Notes under the pieces: model-generated | Databases searched by the model: none | What the model was told of the DNA's origin: nothing | The model's input: only the letters and a program-made list of their open reading frames with translations | Made by a program: the position numbers and the translations under genes | Shown: positions 1 to 12,706 of the stretch, piece after piece | How positions within the stretch are numbered: position 1 is the first letter of the stretch | Layout: every line of letters starts with the position of its first letter | Origin: Paramormyrops kingsleyae | Lineage: Eukaryota > Chordata > Actinopteri > Osteoglossiformes > Mormyridae | Length of the DNA stretch: 64,000 bases | Assembly (NCBI RefSeq): GCF_048594095.1 | Contig: NC_132813.1 | Span: 7,180,991 to 7,244,990 of the forward strand | Direction of reading: 5' to 3'

Positions 1-16
1 CCGCATCACCCCCCCT
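1..16 (+). other. C-rich start of window leading to an acceptor-like site
   Basis: C-rich DNA runs from 5 to about 30 and is followed by cttacag (29-35), a good 3' splice-site shape. What follows is open for about 30 codons in one frame (to a TGA near 138) but I do not recognise it. It could be the last exon of a gene outside the window, or chance. Confidence 0.2.
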
Positions 17-60
17 TTCCCCCACCCCTTACAGATATCTGTCCTCCGAAAACGAGACAC

Positions 61-905
61 GAAGCAGCCCTCTGGCGCTATCAGGATCTGATCCCTCCTC
101 CGGACCGATCGCTCATCCAAGAATCTGTCTTCCTGGATGATGAACGATTTCCGTGTTTATCCTCTCCTCCACACTGAGATTCAAAGTAAAAATAAAAAAA
201 GAAAAAAAGTTACCAGAAGTCACGAGATGGCATCTAAGGCTCATCAATCTCCACTTAATTACACTTTGTAATGAACTTAGTAATTGCCCATTAAGATAAT
301 TATATTTTCAATGTTCATTTGGCTTATCAATGTCAGATTTTCAGTCGTCTCCTTGGGCCCATTTAAGCGTCTGTTAACGCCTCATCTTGTCCGTCCTGCT
401 GCCTAATTAGAGCAAAAAATCTATAAATCGATACAGCAAATCAGATAGTCACAGTAGCCTCACAGATTAACAATTGTTAATGTTATTTTAAAGGCTTATC
501 TCTCTTGGTAGAAGGCATGAGTGACGTGGGTAAGTAAGCCTTCGCTAACTTTTGTGCAGCTGCTTTACACCTGCTTTACTTTTCCCAGTGATTTTCATTA
601 CATCCATTAAAGAACTCAGATTTGAAGACTGGAGTCAGGAGAGACACCAGCCACAGAGCAGATAGCGGTGATTCCAGATTCCGCACAGAGAAGCTCCTTA
701 TGGCAGCTGAGGCCACCTGCTGTATGTTAGACCAGGCATGAGAAGTAAGTTGGAAGTTTAGTGGGAGGGCACCTCAAAAAGTTTGCAGTCATAAGACCCT
801 TTTGTCAGGGACTTGTACAAAGATCTTGCTCTTCTGTATAAATCTTAGCATTTCATATAGATCCTTGCTGAATGTCATCCTCAAGGCGTTTTATCTACTG
901 TTGGA
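61..905. other. Non-coding; AT-rich, enhancer-like block at 230-490
   Basis: Motif-dense AT-rich sequence at about 230-490 carries many TAAT/ATTA cores (cttaattacac, gtaattgccc, cctaattagag) and ttaacaattgttaa. This composition is typical of vertebrate conserved non-coding elements, but conservation was not tested. I see no gene. Confidence 0.3.
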
Positions 906-965
906 TTCTTCTTCTTCTTCATATTATTATTATTATTATTATTATTATGATTATTATTATTATTA
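906..965 (+). repeat. (CTT)n then (ATT)n microsatellite
   Basis: About five CTT units pass into a run of ATT units with one interruption. The Ser/Tyr-rich ORF here is an artefact of the repeat. Confidence 0.95.
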
Positions 966-1798
966 TCTACATTTAAAAGGTTTTTCCCATTAATGCGCCA
1001 TGAATGTATAACTTTTTAACGTATAACTGTATAAATTTAGTTGCACATTACACGTTTTTTGATATAACTTGATTTAAGTTTTAAATATCAAAGAGAGCTG
1101 AGAAAGCTGCAGGGTTCTCTTTGGACTGCACATTTTGTGGTATGTACACCTTTTATCTTATTATAAGTGAAGGAGATGTTGAAATTGCTCATTATAATGC
1201 CTGTTGTTTGTCTGGTGACTGGATACCTCGTGTTGTAATTACCGAGAACAAAGGTATCTTAGACTTAGTGCGGTGAGGAAATCGCTGGAGATAGAGGTAC
1301 CATCACAAACTTTAATATTTCACTGCAGTTGTTGCCTTATAGACTGAAGAAAAGAGACACAAGTTTAATTGCATTCAGTGTGTATTTGTCACTTCATCTT
1401 TTTGAAATGTTATTGTGGCTGTCCGGGTTTATATTCAGCTTGGATGTTCTGACCAATGGATTGGATCTTATTCCCAGAACTTCGCTTTGCAGTGCTGCAC
1501 CCAGGCGGAGTGACCTCATTACACGTACCCCCCCCCGTGAGAGGCTGAATCTCAGATCACGCTTAGGCTGCCTTATCTACTGCCCTCACCCCCTCCCTCG
1601 GTGATCCCAAAATACCCCGCGAACAATTTCCACCCTAAGAAGCACCTATCCCTGTACATAGAGTGGTGTGATGTCACACACAAAAGCAATCTGTCTAGAA
1701 TCAGTTGTAGAACTCTCAGAAACTGTTCTTCCCAAGACCAGACTTACATAAATTCGTTCTGCATCACATGATGTAAATTTGATGGACATTAAAGAAGT
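966..1798. other. Non-coding stretch, nothing recognised
   Basis: AT-rich to 1330, mixed after. The open frame at 1329-1604 lacks any family feature. Confidence 0.4.
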
Positions 1799-1821
1799 AT
1801 TCTATTCTATTCTATTCTATT
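1799..1821 (+). repeat. (TATTC)n microsatellite
   Basis: Four to five TATTC units, possibly the tail of an unrecognised retroposed repeat upstream. Confidence 0.9.
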
Positions 1822-1924
1822 ACTAACCTTTTTAATTCTGACTTTGTTTTCATCTTAACCCATGTGAAGAACAACCGCTAAGTGTGCCACTTATAATTTT
1901 CGGAGACGACGATTTCCGTCCACA

Positions 1925-2085
1925 TCGATGCAACTACAGGAGGCAGGACCAACCAATCAGAAGTCATGGTCCCGCCTCCTCTAGTTGCTTGGACCCGGCT
2001 CCTCTGCAATCTGATTGGTTATCTCTCTGAACCAACCATTTTTCGTCCTGCCCTCAGAACATTTTTGTGTAAATAAAACCAGCAG
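1925..2085. mobile_element. Diverged relative of the hairpin MITE at 6.4 kb
   Basis: It shares tctgattggttatctctctg and the adjacent tctagttgct motif with 6382-6567, and carries its own inverted repeat (about 1930-1950 with 1968-1988). The two copies are rearranged relative to each other. Confidence 0.65.
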
Positions 2086-3555
2086 GAAGAAATACCGTTT
2101 TAATAAACTCATTTCCCATGCGATCTTGCTTCCATTATTAAAAACACATGGAATGTGGAGAGGTGCACTTGTGGCAGGTGGGGGTAGGGGTGGGGGTATT
2201 ATAGTAAATTGAGTTTCTGCGTGCAGGGACACAGTATGTCGGGACCCATCACGGCGTCGTATCTTAACGTCACGGCGACCGTGATGCCTGGGGAGGGACG
2301 GCAGCGGAATTACAGACGCCTAATGGATCCAGAAATGGAATTTACAGGGTCTCCGGATTTAATGGCACAGGCCCGTTTGTTTCTTGGCAGCCGATTCATC
2401 ATGGACACAGCTGGGCCCAGAACTCCACAAATTCAGGGGTTTCATCCAAAAGCAGACGTTTGTTTTCTTCCGGATTTATTTATACACGTGACATTAAATG
2501 AAGGCCTTCAGTTTGGGTTGATTTATCCCTTTAAGAATCAAAGAACTGCTTTACATTCCTGAATAATTTTCTGATGGCAGCTTTCTTGGCACCGCGGAGC
2601 ACAAGGAGAGAGTGTCTGTCGCTGCTGGATTTAAACTAGCACGCGGCACACAATATGACCTTGTCGTTTTCATCCTTTGATGAATGAATGCATTGAGCCG
2701 ACTGAGGCCAGCTCTGCACTGCGCTCGTAACAAGCTGAATATTTTCCCATTTAGGCAAGGGATGAAAGACAAAATGAGGGATTTTCAGGTATATTTTCAG
2801 GAAGCATTAAGAAAAAGTACCCAATACCCAAGCCTTGTTCCCTCTGCTGCCTAAATTGGGGTCTGACGAAGGTATGCTGTTGGAAGATGGATGGATGGAT
2901 TAAGATGAATTGATCATCCTGTAATCAGGGCTGTGTCACAATCCTTTGAATTTTCATACCTACGTTTTTCCCCATTGTGGATTTACTAGATGAGTTTTCA
3001 TCATTCACAAATGCACCGTATCGGAGCAGCAGATGGATACAGTATTTCCACAGATGATTCTTGAGATCCTTGAGGTCGTGGGAGGAGCATAGTGATATAC
3101 ATAAACAAAGTCCACATAAACAAAGTCCATTCTAGCCTTCGGCTCCCTCATATAGAGATCCTGTTTACAACATCGGGACATAGTGCATCTTGGAGATCCG
3201 ATAAGATTAAAGGGAATTCAATGAAAAAGAGGTTGTTGCCAATTTCCAGAACATCGCGATGTCCTGGACAGGGATAATTGGGTAGAAGCTGACTGAAGCA
3301 GGGCCGTTCATTAGCTGCTATCACCAGATACTGACGTTTTAGCTCTTCTTTGCTCCTGTCATATAAAGCTGCGTCTAACTACCATCGGTGAGGATTTTTC
3401 CTCCTGTCAGTAACAGAAACAGTCAAGCCTGAAAACTGGCACTGGCCTGATTTACGAAGGGCACCCATTGGAATCAGCAAATATATGAACAACATGCATG
3501 CATAGGCACACACAGAGATAGGCCTGCAAGGGTGTGTGTCTGTGTATATGTGGAC
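2086..3555. other. Non-coding stretch, nothing recognised
   Basis: Mixed-composition sequence with short ggatggatggat near 2888. No splice-bounded conserved coding segment seen. Confidence 0.4.
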
Positions 3556-3572
3556 ATACACACACACACACA
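3556..3572 (+). repeat. (CA)n microsatellite
   Basis: Eight CA dinucleotides, 124 bp before a (TG)n tract of opposite polarity. Confidence 0.9.
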
Positions 3573-3695
3573 AATTATGGGGGGTGGAGGGGTTGTGACC
3601 CTCTAATAATCAAAACCAGCCAATACAACCCCTCGGACTCCCTTAAATGGGTGAAGACCTTAACCCCCCCAAAGCTTAGTCCAAAGTTATGTCCT

Positions 3696-3722
3696 TGTGT
3701 GTGTGTGTGTGTGTGTGTGTGT
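3696..3722 (+). repeat. (TG)n microsatellite
   Basis: About thirteen TG dinucleotides. Confidence 0.95.
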
Positions 3723-4503
3723 CTATACACAGCTGGTACCAACTGCCACTACAGGATAACTTTATGTCGCATCCCTCCCAGAGTGATGGCTTGACCCCTC
3801 CCTGTGACCTTTGCCGGCGGTCATAGGAAAGGGCCTGTTGTTATCATTCATCTCTGTCCTCCCGCATAGGAAGTCACAGCCAAAGAGCCCGACTGGCCAG
3901 AGAGATTCGATTCCCGTAGACCCCACTGATGGCAGCCCCACCCCACCCCAAACTCTCAGGAGCCCTGCACCACATATTTTATTCATAGGAGGGGAATAAA
4001 GATAAGTCTCACCCCTGAATAAAACATTGAAATAATTAATTCCTTTCTACTCTGCCATTAACATAAATGGAAATTTACATTCGTATCGGATTTTAATTAA
4101 AAACCTCTGTGATTTCAAGGGCATGACCAATTCCAGTGGATCTTACATAATGCCAGATACTGAAAAGATATATTTACAAAATTAGTAAAGACAGCTAAAA
4201 TTTATGCTGTATTAGCATTATCTTTATACACTCCTATAAAAGCAAAAAAAGTATCTCAATAATATATAATAAGTATATTTTATCCCACGCTTTAACAAAA
4301 TTATGGCATTTATTTTCTGTTCTAACACCTTTTGTTATATGAGAACAATTTGTAGCTTACAGGAATAAATGGGGAAAAGCTTGCTTTTCACGTACCTCTT
4401 GCCGACATAATTGCCCAGCCAAGCTAAATGCATCTAAACCAGCATCTGGCAGCACAAGACACACAAAAACGCCAAGAGAGGCAGCACCACCAAGAACACA
4501 GGG
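3723..4503. other. Non-coding stretch, AT-rich from 4010 to 4380
   Basis: No gene seen. The open frame on the minus strand at 4357-4710 has a hydrophobic stretch but no recognisable family, and it is partly built by the 39-bp duplication. Confidence 0.35.
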
Positions 4504-4581
4504 CACAGATACTGCGACACATTTGGTGCAGATCATCTCGGACACAAATACTGCGACACATTTGGTGCAAATCATCTCGGA
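4504..4581 (+). repeat. 39-bp tandem duplication
   Basis: Two adjacent copies (4504-4542 and 4543-4581) contain ctgcgacacatttggtgca and catctcgga. They sit just upstream of duplicate block A. Confidence 0.9.
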
Positions 4582-4718
4582 CTTTTCATAGTCTGGAAAC
4601 ATCTCCATGCCCTGATCTACCATAAACAGCAGTGCAGAGCAAAAATAAACAGCCCTTGTCTGCTTTGACAATTGGAAGTGTATAAAAGATAAACTGCTGT
4701 TTTTATCCATGATTTTTT

Positions 4719-4966
4719 AAACAAATTCTTTTTTGGAGTAAGAGTAAAGAAGAATGCACATAATAGTACAAACATTTATGTGGAGAAATCGTTTGATATA
4801 CAGTACTTACCCCAGTTGGAAGAGTTCACACTTCGACTGAATGGCCGGGTGTTGATCTGTCTTCTTTCCCGCAAACAGCAAACCCTGAGTCCTGGAAATT
4901 TTTGCACCTCTGGGATGAGCAGGTTCTTGTGAACTGCTAAGATACAGATAAATGTCAGTCATGAAC
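4719..4966 (+). repeat. Diverged duplicate block, copy A
   Basis: It aligns in the same orientation with 6812-7046. Shared stretches include aaacaaattct, gtaagagtaaa, acaaacattta, tggagaaat, tgttgatctgt and cttgtgaactg / gttgtgaactg. Many substitutions and small indels show an old duplication. Function unknown. Confidence 0.8.
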
Positions 4967-6381
4967 AGAGATAGGTATTTCAGGTCTAGAGAGTAAAAGT
5001 CCAGACTGGGATTTTGTTTCAACCAACCAGTTGAGTACTTTGAGTACTCAAAGACTGGATTGGGAAACACTGTCATAGAGCACATCCTCTCAGGTCATTT
5101 ATTAGGTCACACAAATAAAACTAAATGCTCTTTGAGACGAACACCTGTCAACGTTGTGATTTGTATGTGGTGGAAAAAATGCTTTCAGCCATGTCTGGCG
5201 GTCATATGGTTCCAGATCATTACATTTTTGATCTATTCATCGATTCAACTCCCTCTGCTTCTCTATTTTACTCAAGCTGGGATGTTATTGATAACCTTCC
5301 CCGCTTCATACCCATCAAAATGCTCCCAAACTGTCAGGCACGGCCGTTATAGGCTGTTTCTGTCCAGAAGAATTAAGGACGGTCGTACTTTTTCCCTCTG
5401 ATGGGCGACTCAGCTGGAAATTGTCTGCAAGGCCCAGCCATGGAGCTGCAACGGACATATTACAGCGAGGCATGCTGTCGTAATGTAGGACACTCAAGGG
5501 GTGATTAATCAGTCAACTGTACTTGACAAATCAGTCTTTCACTGTCCCAGAAAGAAAAGAGCCATGACTGATGGGCAAATTAAGCAAAGAACAAAAAACA
5601 ACAGTGGTAAACAGCAGATGCAATAAGAGCGGGACAAAACCAGGCATTGTTCCTTGGTTAGATTCTCAGTAGGGCGCATGTGGGAGAAAAATGGTTTTTG
5701 TGGAGGTACCAGAGAAAATGTGTGATGCACCTCACCCGTGCGGAGATCCGGGTCTGTGGCGAGTACGGAGATCGCACTCAGCGCTGCCCAGCAGATTCCA
5801 TGGCTCCCTGTGCCACCACGAGAAGAACCCGCCAGTTTGCATGGATGAACATCTGAAGACTGCGTCTCCATGTCCGTCATACGTTCAGCAATGCCAGGAC
5901 CATAAGGATTTCTGTTCATGGGGAATGGTAATATCAGGAAATCAGAAGGCTGAGGAGGTTCTCTCTGGTTTCCTGCCAGGGGAGTGGGAACAGGTGGGGG
6001 GGTGGGAGTCTCAGTTCTGACTCTCAGATGAATCCAGCCCACAATTCACCTTCAATCACCCCGACTGCAACATCTCTGCTTTTCTTATCCGGGTAAACAA
6101 AGTAACCACTGAGAGAACCACACAATCAAAGCCCCAATGTGCACATTTTATTTGTTTTTATACTTTATTTTTAAGGACATAAAACATACACAAATATAAC
6201 AGAACAAGCAGTTGGTCACTATATATACATTAAAAAATCCATCATTTATACAATGACAGGTGATGGAGTCATAAACACAATTCATTTTCCCCGGTACTTT
6301 AAATATTTATCAAACCTTAAATTTAAAGCGAAAGTGATTATCTTTCCATTGTGCAAATTTGACCACAACATCCTTCCCTAA
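4967..6381. other. Non-coding stretch, nothing recognised
   Basis: The 167-codon minus-strand frame at 5539-6042 is the longest here but shows no domain, no conserved motif and an opposing open frame, so I do not call it. Confidence 0.35.
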
Positions 6382-6567
6382 GGCTCATGGGAGTTTTACT
6401 TACACAAAAATGTTCTGAGGGCAGAATGAAAAATGATTGGTTCAGAGAGATAACCAATCAGATTTCTTGGTCCCACCTTCTCTAGTTGCTTGAATCCACC
6501 TCCTTTACAATCTGATTGGTTATCTCTCTGAACCAATCATTTTTTGTTCTTGTGTAAGTTAAACTCC
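6382..6567. mobile_element. Hairpin MITE with perfect 31-bp inverted arms
   Basis: Arms 6433-6463 and 6510-6540 are perfectly complementary (atgattggttcagagagata...). Similarity continues outward to about 6382 and 6567, interrupted by a 16-17 base indel. The loop carries tctagttgctt, also present in the related copy near 1980. No coding potential. Confidence 0.75.
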
Positions 6568-6811
6568 TACGAGCTTCTGAGACCCTCCAAAGTAAAAAAC
6601 AACCTGTCCTATACCACTAGATACTTTCCCATATGTGCTATAAAACAGCTTCTGCTAGATTTATATTTAATGTTAAGTTTTTACACCATAATAGATGCAC
6701 AAAGGGAAATACTGCATCTGTGAAGTATTGTTATGGTTCTACAATATTGAGTGTCCCCTCTTACAGTGTAAGTACATAAAAATGAACCACATTTTTTATT
6801 TATAATCCTGG

Positions 6812-7046
6812 AAACAAATTCTTTTTGGCGTAAGAGTAAAAATAAAGTGCATAATAGAACAAACATTTATATGGAGAAATTGTTTCATAAACTTTCCCCC
6901 AGCGGGAACCGTGAAGCGCCTCACACTTTAACTGAATGTTGATCTGTGTGGTTAGCCGCAAACATCAATTCCTTGCACTCCGCGTACATGCTGGGTGAGC
7001 AGGCTGTTGTGAACTGTGAAGACGCAGATGAATGTCCATCATTAAA
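6812..7046 (+). repeat. Diverged duplicate block, copy B
   Basis: Direct partner of 4719-4966, about 2.1 kb downstream. It could be a local duplication or two insertions of an unrecognised dispersed repeat. Confidence 0.8.
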
Positions 7047-9775
7047 GGGATCGGCAATAAAACAGAACGGCAAAGAAGCTGTGGTGCATTATAAGACAGA
7101 AATCGCTAATTCCAGCTAGCCGGTCAGTGCCGACTCTAGATTTTTAGGGGTCTTAGGCAAAGCTTTACTTGGGAGGCCCCCCCACCGAGGAAACTGATGA
7201 TCATTTCACTTCCTCTTCAGGGACAATTGCTACATTTCTTCATTTATATTTTTATCAAATGTGTAAAAATTAGGGAAAGGTAAACAATGTGAAAGTGAAG
7301 CTACTGTATACTAGTTTGCTAAACATCAGTGGAATTTCGTGGAATCTAAGTTATGAACATTACTATATTTCTTCAAACAATTGACCAAGTTCAACAGTCA
7401 TCCTCCCCTAACACTCTACATGCCACTGGTCTGGTCCATGCAGTTTTGGACCTGAGTCCCTTGAGCTCCAGTGTCCAGCTGTCTGAACTTAACCCAATGA
7501 CTTTTAGCGTAAATACTAAAGAAACTATCGAAAACAAACTTGGCAGGTGACACAGTTCTTTGGAAAGGCAAAACACAGATGAATGAATGGAGGAAAGCTA
7601 AACAAGGACGCCGACAACCTGGGGACTTCAATTAATTCTCCTCCCGTCCTCACCCGCCGGCTGCGTGAACGTTAAGGATAACGGGATCGGTGCCAGCACG
7701 GGTTGCCGGATGCGCTTGACTGCTTCCTTTCTGCCCATTTGGAACGACATCCATCAGGCGCGGGTCACGGACAAACGCCCGCGTCGGCCCAACTGCGAGA
7801 TCCTGTACATTTGCCAATCATTTGAACAGACGGGCACATGCCGCATCCCGTTATATAATAGCAAACACACCCCCCTCTTCAGTAAACACTACTGCTGTTA
7901 CGAGTGCTTGAACCGTCTCATTACTTTCCTTTTTCATGTTTTTATTCAACATTATACATTTTTTTTCCCTCCCTTCGCCATCTGGGACCCTTGGAACCAA
8001 ACGATTAGCATTGGCTGTGCTCTGCAAAGCAGCAAAGCGTGTGAGTGCATTTCGAAAGGGGTGAGGCTGGGGATGTTGATACGGCCTCCGTGGTGGTCTG
8101 AACATCGTCCTGGGGCGATCGTTGGGTGACGGTGTCTCCAGGCCAGCAACACGGGGTGAACAAACGCTGGCGTGCGTGGAAGCCAGCTGCGGCTTTGGGC
8201 AGCCGTCGGCGTGCCTGGCTGGCTGTTTAAAAAGCTACTGCTACAAAATCAAATCGCTGCTCCATCTGCCTCCTGATCCAAGGCCAATCAGGGATCAAGC
8301 TCCGATTAATAGGTGGCATAAACCGTCAGCGATGAGGCAGCGTGCCTCGGTCAAAGCCATTTATCTAGGCGGACGTAAACCCTACAGAGCGTATACGCCC
8401 CAGAGAGAAACTGACCTGCTGTATTATCACATGGGCGTCTAAAAGGACAGTTACAGTGATGGACTGCTCAACAGGCCTGTCTGTTTTTTCACCTGAAGCA
8501 CACTTTTATCAGCTATTATGCCTGTTCCCTGTTGCTTGCCGAACCATGTAATTTATGGTCCTAGACCGCTAGGGTCACTGTCCCCCTTTCTGACACAGAG
8601 GGAAACATTTTATTTCAGGCAGGTCAGATGCAACACAGGTGGGTGCTTTGAGGTAAACAAAGGCAACAAAATCACACATCTGACTTGTATTCATAAACGA
8701 TTGGCCACAACGAGATAAAAAGGGACACAGAGATGACCGGTTATGTCTGATTTTGAGGAGAGATATGAAAGGAAATACCGTCTTGCTATTGGGTGAGCAT
8801 GAACCCGACTGTTTTTCATCTCATTTATGTTTTTTTTATTTTTTACCAAGACATATGACCCAATGACCCCAAAGAATGCATGATAATTTGGATTTCCACT
8901 GAACTGACCATGCTTATTAATATATTTGGAGCCCTGCATCCTGTGTGATAGCGTTCTCATAGTTTGTAGTTGTTATGCAATATCGATTTTCCCCCATTTC
9001 TGCTGTCTCTGGTTACAATAAAATGAACCAAACCCACTATATCATTAGTGAACAGGAAATCAAACAACACAAATCTAATTCAAGAAAACATTGGTAACAG
9101 ACTCTTAACCAACCATTTTGGGGGGGGGTCCCCTTAGTCTGACCCCTTGAGCGTCTCCAGTAGAGTCTTCATAGCCAAGGGCGTTTGTTACGGTCTTTAG
9201 GAGTCGTGGCTCAGAGGAGCCCGTGTGACCCCCATTCATGCTCCAACCTGACGTTCTCCACTCAGTAACACACCTGCTGAGCTTTATGAACTCTCTAATA
9301 ACTGGTGGATTCTCACACAACAGGCGACTATACTAACATCTAGAGACACATGTCTGGAACTGTACTATTGAATGGACCCCTACCCCATCTTCAGGCTTAG
9401 TGGGTAACAAATCCCATCCCTTCCTCCAAGATTTGGTGTCACCACTAATGGGATTATTATAGGATTTTTAAAAACAAATATGGAAGAGACGACTTTACAA
9501 ATGTTCTTGAAATCCATTGCTGGCTTTGTTTCGAAATGAATTGCACCCTACACGTTTTCGTAATAACGCCGGATCAGTGCTCAGAGTTGTGTAATTCTAT
9601 TCAGTCACACTGTTTTCTAATTGCTCAGGAAACGCAACCATCTTGTTCTGTAAGTATGTCCTGTATGTCTGTAAGTATTTTGGCTGCAGATTTATGCCTT
9701 TGCTATAGCCATAATGCTTACAGATACTTTTTCTGCTGCGTTTGCACTGAACAGACCCAATCCAGGGAGTACAGG
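7047..9775. other. Non-coding stretch, nothing recognised
   Basis: The 154-codon frame at 7665-8129 and overlapping frames have no recognisable domain. GC rises at 7640-7820 and 8090-8240, with no clear promoter signature. Confidence 0.35.
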
Positions 9776-9965
9776 GGGCAGTGAGCTACTCAGTGGGTTA
9801 GGATTCAGTGCCCATGGTTGGTCGCCAGTTAAAATCTCGTGGTTGGTGAGTGATGTCACTGCTGGGCCCTTGATCTAATCCTCTACCCCCTAAATGCTCC
9901 AGGGACTGTCTGACGTTTCTTTCTCAAATGAACATTGCTTTGGATAAAACCTTCTACTAAACAAA
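9776..9965 (+). mobile_element. tRNA-derived SINE, diverged copy
   Basis: It has a gagctactcagtgggtta head, a degraded box B, a gggcccttgatctaat body and the tail gctttggataaaaccttcta, which is typical of fish SINE 3' ends. Confidence 0.7.
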
Positions 9966-10954
9966 ATTTAAACTTACCCCAGCCGTGTGCACAATGCTGC
10001 CAGAGTTAAGCTCCTGGCTCCGCGTGACAGTCTCACCATGGTAAGCGGATAGACAATGGAATGGATAGATGGATGAATTTGCCTTGAAAGTTCTCACTTG
10101 GTGTAATATTTCATCAGGCATGATGCTGGCCGAATTCAAGCCGACTAACAAGTGAATTAGCCAGCACTCTCAGCTTCGTGATGAATATTATTGCATCACT
10201 AACAAGAAACTTGTTAAGCATATGAAGTATACCCAACAGGATAATGACCTTAAAATCGCCTTCCAAAAGATTAGAACACAAATGGCCCTCTGGTAAATTA
10301 GAGGTATTGCATTTTGCCTGGAAAGGCAGCCAAGTTGAATTAAAAAAAACTAACTCTCTATGGTCAGCATACTTTTCCAATCTAATTGACAGTAATAAGG
10401 ACAACCCTAGTTTTCTATTTTCCCTGAATTTTCCTCGATTTACTGAGCTAACTGGGAGTCCCACAGCAAATAATTACCAAACAGATGTATTACTGTAGGT
10501 GAAAGTGATGACTTCAGGAAAAGTCCAGAACAGGGATAAAATTCCAAGATAACGTCTGATATCGAATAAAATGATGTGATGTTTCTTCTAATATTACTGC
10601 CCGTGCACAAGAATCCACATCTAGAGCCATTTGCACTGTTTACACCAAATGAGTGGACACAAGTTCATCCACGCAGTTTCTTAATGTGAATACACGACGA
10701 AGCTAATGATGGAGACTCTCACTCCTGTTGACAAACCCCTACCAGACGTTATAAATAGACATTTTTCTCTGGATATTTTCCCAATTAACTTAACATGGGT
10801 GTAATTAAGACTCATCTTAAGAATCCTAGCCTGTTCCTGAGCTAATACACTCCATGCGTTGGCTCAGTGGTCTCTGCCAAGTCTCAGCACTCTGCTTCCA
10901 ACAACGTCATCACTGGCTTAAATCCCGGCTATTGTCTTCCATCATTGCGATATT
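9966..10954. other. Non-coding stretch, nothing recognised
   Basis: No repeat or gene could be identified; open frames on opposite strands overlap at 10114-10498. Confidence 0.35.
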
Positions 10955-10972
10955 CCCCCCCCCCCCCCCCCC
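10955..10972 (+). repeat. Poly-C run, 18 bases
   Basis: Uninterrupted C18. A second run, C17, lies at 11086-11102 in a similar T-rich context. Confidence 0.95.
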
Positions 10973-11085
10973 GCCAGTTGTAGATAGCTGAATTTTTTAT
11001 GTATTCTTTCTACAGATACCACTTCTTAGTAGAGTTCTACTCAATTATGTTTTTCAAAATTTCCAGAGAACCATTTTCATTCTAA

Positions 11086-11102
11086 CCCCCCCCCCCCCCC
11101 CC
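11086..11102 (+). repeat. Poly-C run, 17 bases
   Basis: Uninterrupted C17, 113 bp after the previous run; both are followed by cg. Confidence 0.95.
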
Positions 11103-12706
11103 GCAATATTGCTGCTATGGCCGTTCTTGATTTTCCTCAGAAGTACATACAATCACACTGAATCACTTTGTGTTACATTGGCATGTAAAAATGTACTCTG
11201 CTAAATAAAATATTGATGATTGAATTGGTTGACAAAATGTCATGACCTAGACATATACAATTTATACATACGTATATTTATTACATATACTGATGTATAT
11301 GTACTATACATCATCGATATTCAAGACGCCCACCCATCCATCTACAAACTACTTCTCTGGGTCAGGGTCACAAAGAATACTCAACACAGTTAATTAGAAA
11401 ACAAAGAAAAAAGGTTTGCAGGCAACAATTTAGGACTATCCACAGAAACTCAAGGAATCCCATTAAAAACACTCCACATTTTTCAAAGGACATGCTGAAC
11501 ACAGGTAAATTAATTACACTTGTGTTCTCCCCCGTACTCTCAAATGATTAGTTCCTTTCAAAAGACAACTTGAGAAGCAATTCACTGAATATGTAGATAA
11601 AGCATTTCCTCCGAAAGGGAATACAATTATTAAAATTTATTGCCACAATTTGAGTTTGCTAGTGTAACAGATTTCATTGGATTACTATAATTACCTTATA
11701 TCTGCATCTTTCAATTAATTATCTGAACTTGCAGTATACGCTCTGTGGTGTTTAATTGCTATGTGCATACGGCAGGTAAGACAAATTTCAATGGGAAAAC
11801 TAAATGTGAATTAAAAGGCCATGTCCAGGAATTCCATACGTTGAAATATACAGGTATACCTGGACACCTATCTGCAGAACTGTATATAGTATACATACTG
11901 TATACATACTGACCTGTATGCATAGAGGGACAGACATGATTGTAGAGTACATAGACATACTGGCCTGTATGTACTGTACATAGACATAGGGACCTATATA
12001 CAGAGGCCAAACCTGCATACAGACAGATATACTTATTTGTACTGCACAAAGAAATTAGATGCTCTGTTCATAAATGTGCTTGCTAGGTGCAAAAATGCAA
12101 GTTATCATTTTCACTGCAGTGCACATTACTGCAAGTCAGATTTAAAACTATTAAAAAGTCTTTTAGGACATATACAGTGCAGTGACATGTCACGCACCAA
12201 ACAATGATTATGATTTCATTGTAGTAAGTGCACAGTGCACAGTGAAGACCTTTCCAGGTGATGAAACATGACAGGAATTAATGCAATATGTATTCATTGT
12301 GCCTTTCAGCATTTTATTGACTTTTTTCCATCTATGAGTAATAATTTACCCCAAGGCTGCATTTTGCAGGGAATTATTAGCCTGTAGGTCTGAATTTGAG
12401 AACCTAGTCTTGAAACACCTTCTCTCGCAGTTCTTGTTGTCGCATAACTGGTGCTTGAAATCAGTTGTTTTTTTTGTTGTTTTGTTGACTGTATTTCAGA
12501 AGACTGTGTCAGGGGAAGAGGTGTGGGGGGGGGGGTAATGCCACATCATGCACTCGTCCTGCTCCTCATTCTCACATCCCATATTGGTTCTGTCCTAGAT
12601 TGCCCTTGATTGCTCCCTCCCAAGTGCTATTATCAATGCAAACATTCTGATCCAAAAATCACTGGAGTTGAGGGGATTTCCAGCAGTATACAGTAAGTGC
12701 TCAACA
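11103..12706. other. Non-coding; enhancer-like block and TACA-rich low complexity
   Basis: 11595-11760 is AT-rich with several ATTA/AATT cores. 11860-12030 is an imperfect internally repetitive stretch (catactg, cctgtatg, gtacatagacata). 11320-11400 may be an old dispersed repeat. No gene seen. Confidence 0.35.

Noticed and set aside
5539..6042. 167-codon minus-strand open frame
   Set aside because: No recognisable domain, an overlapping frame on the other strand, and no splice or promoter context.
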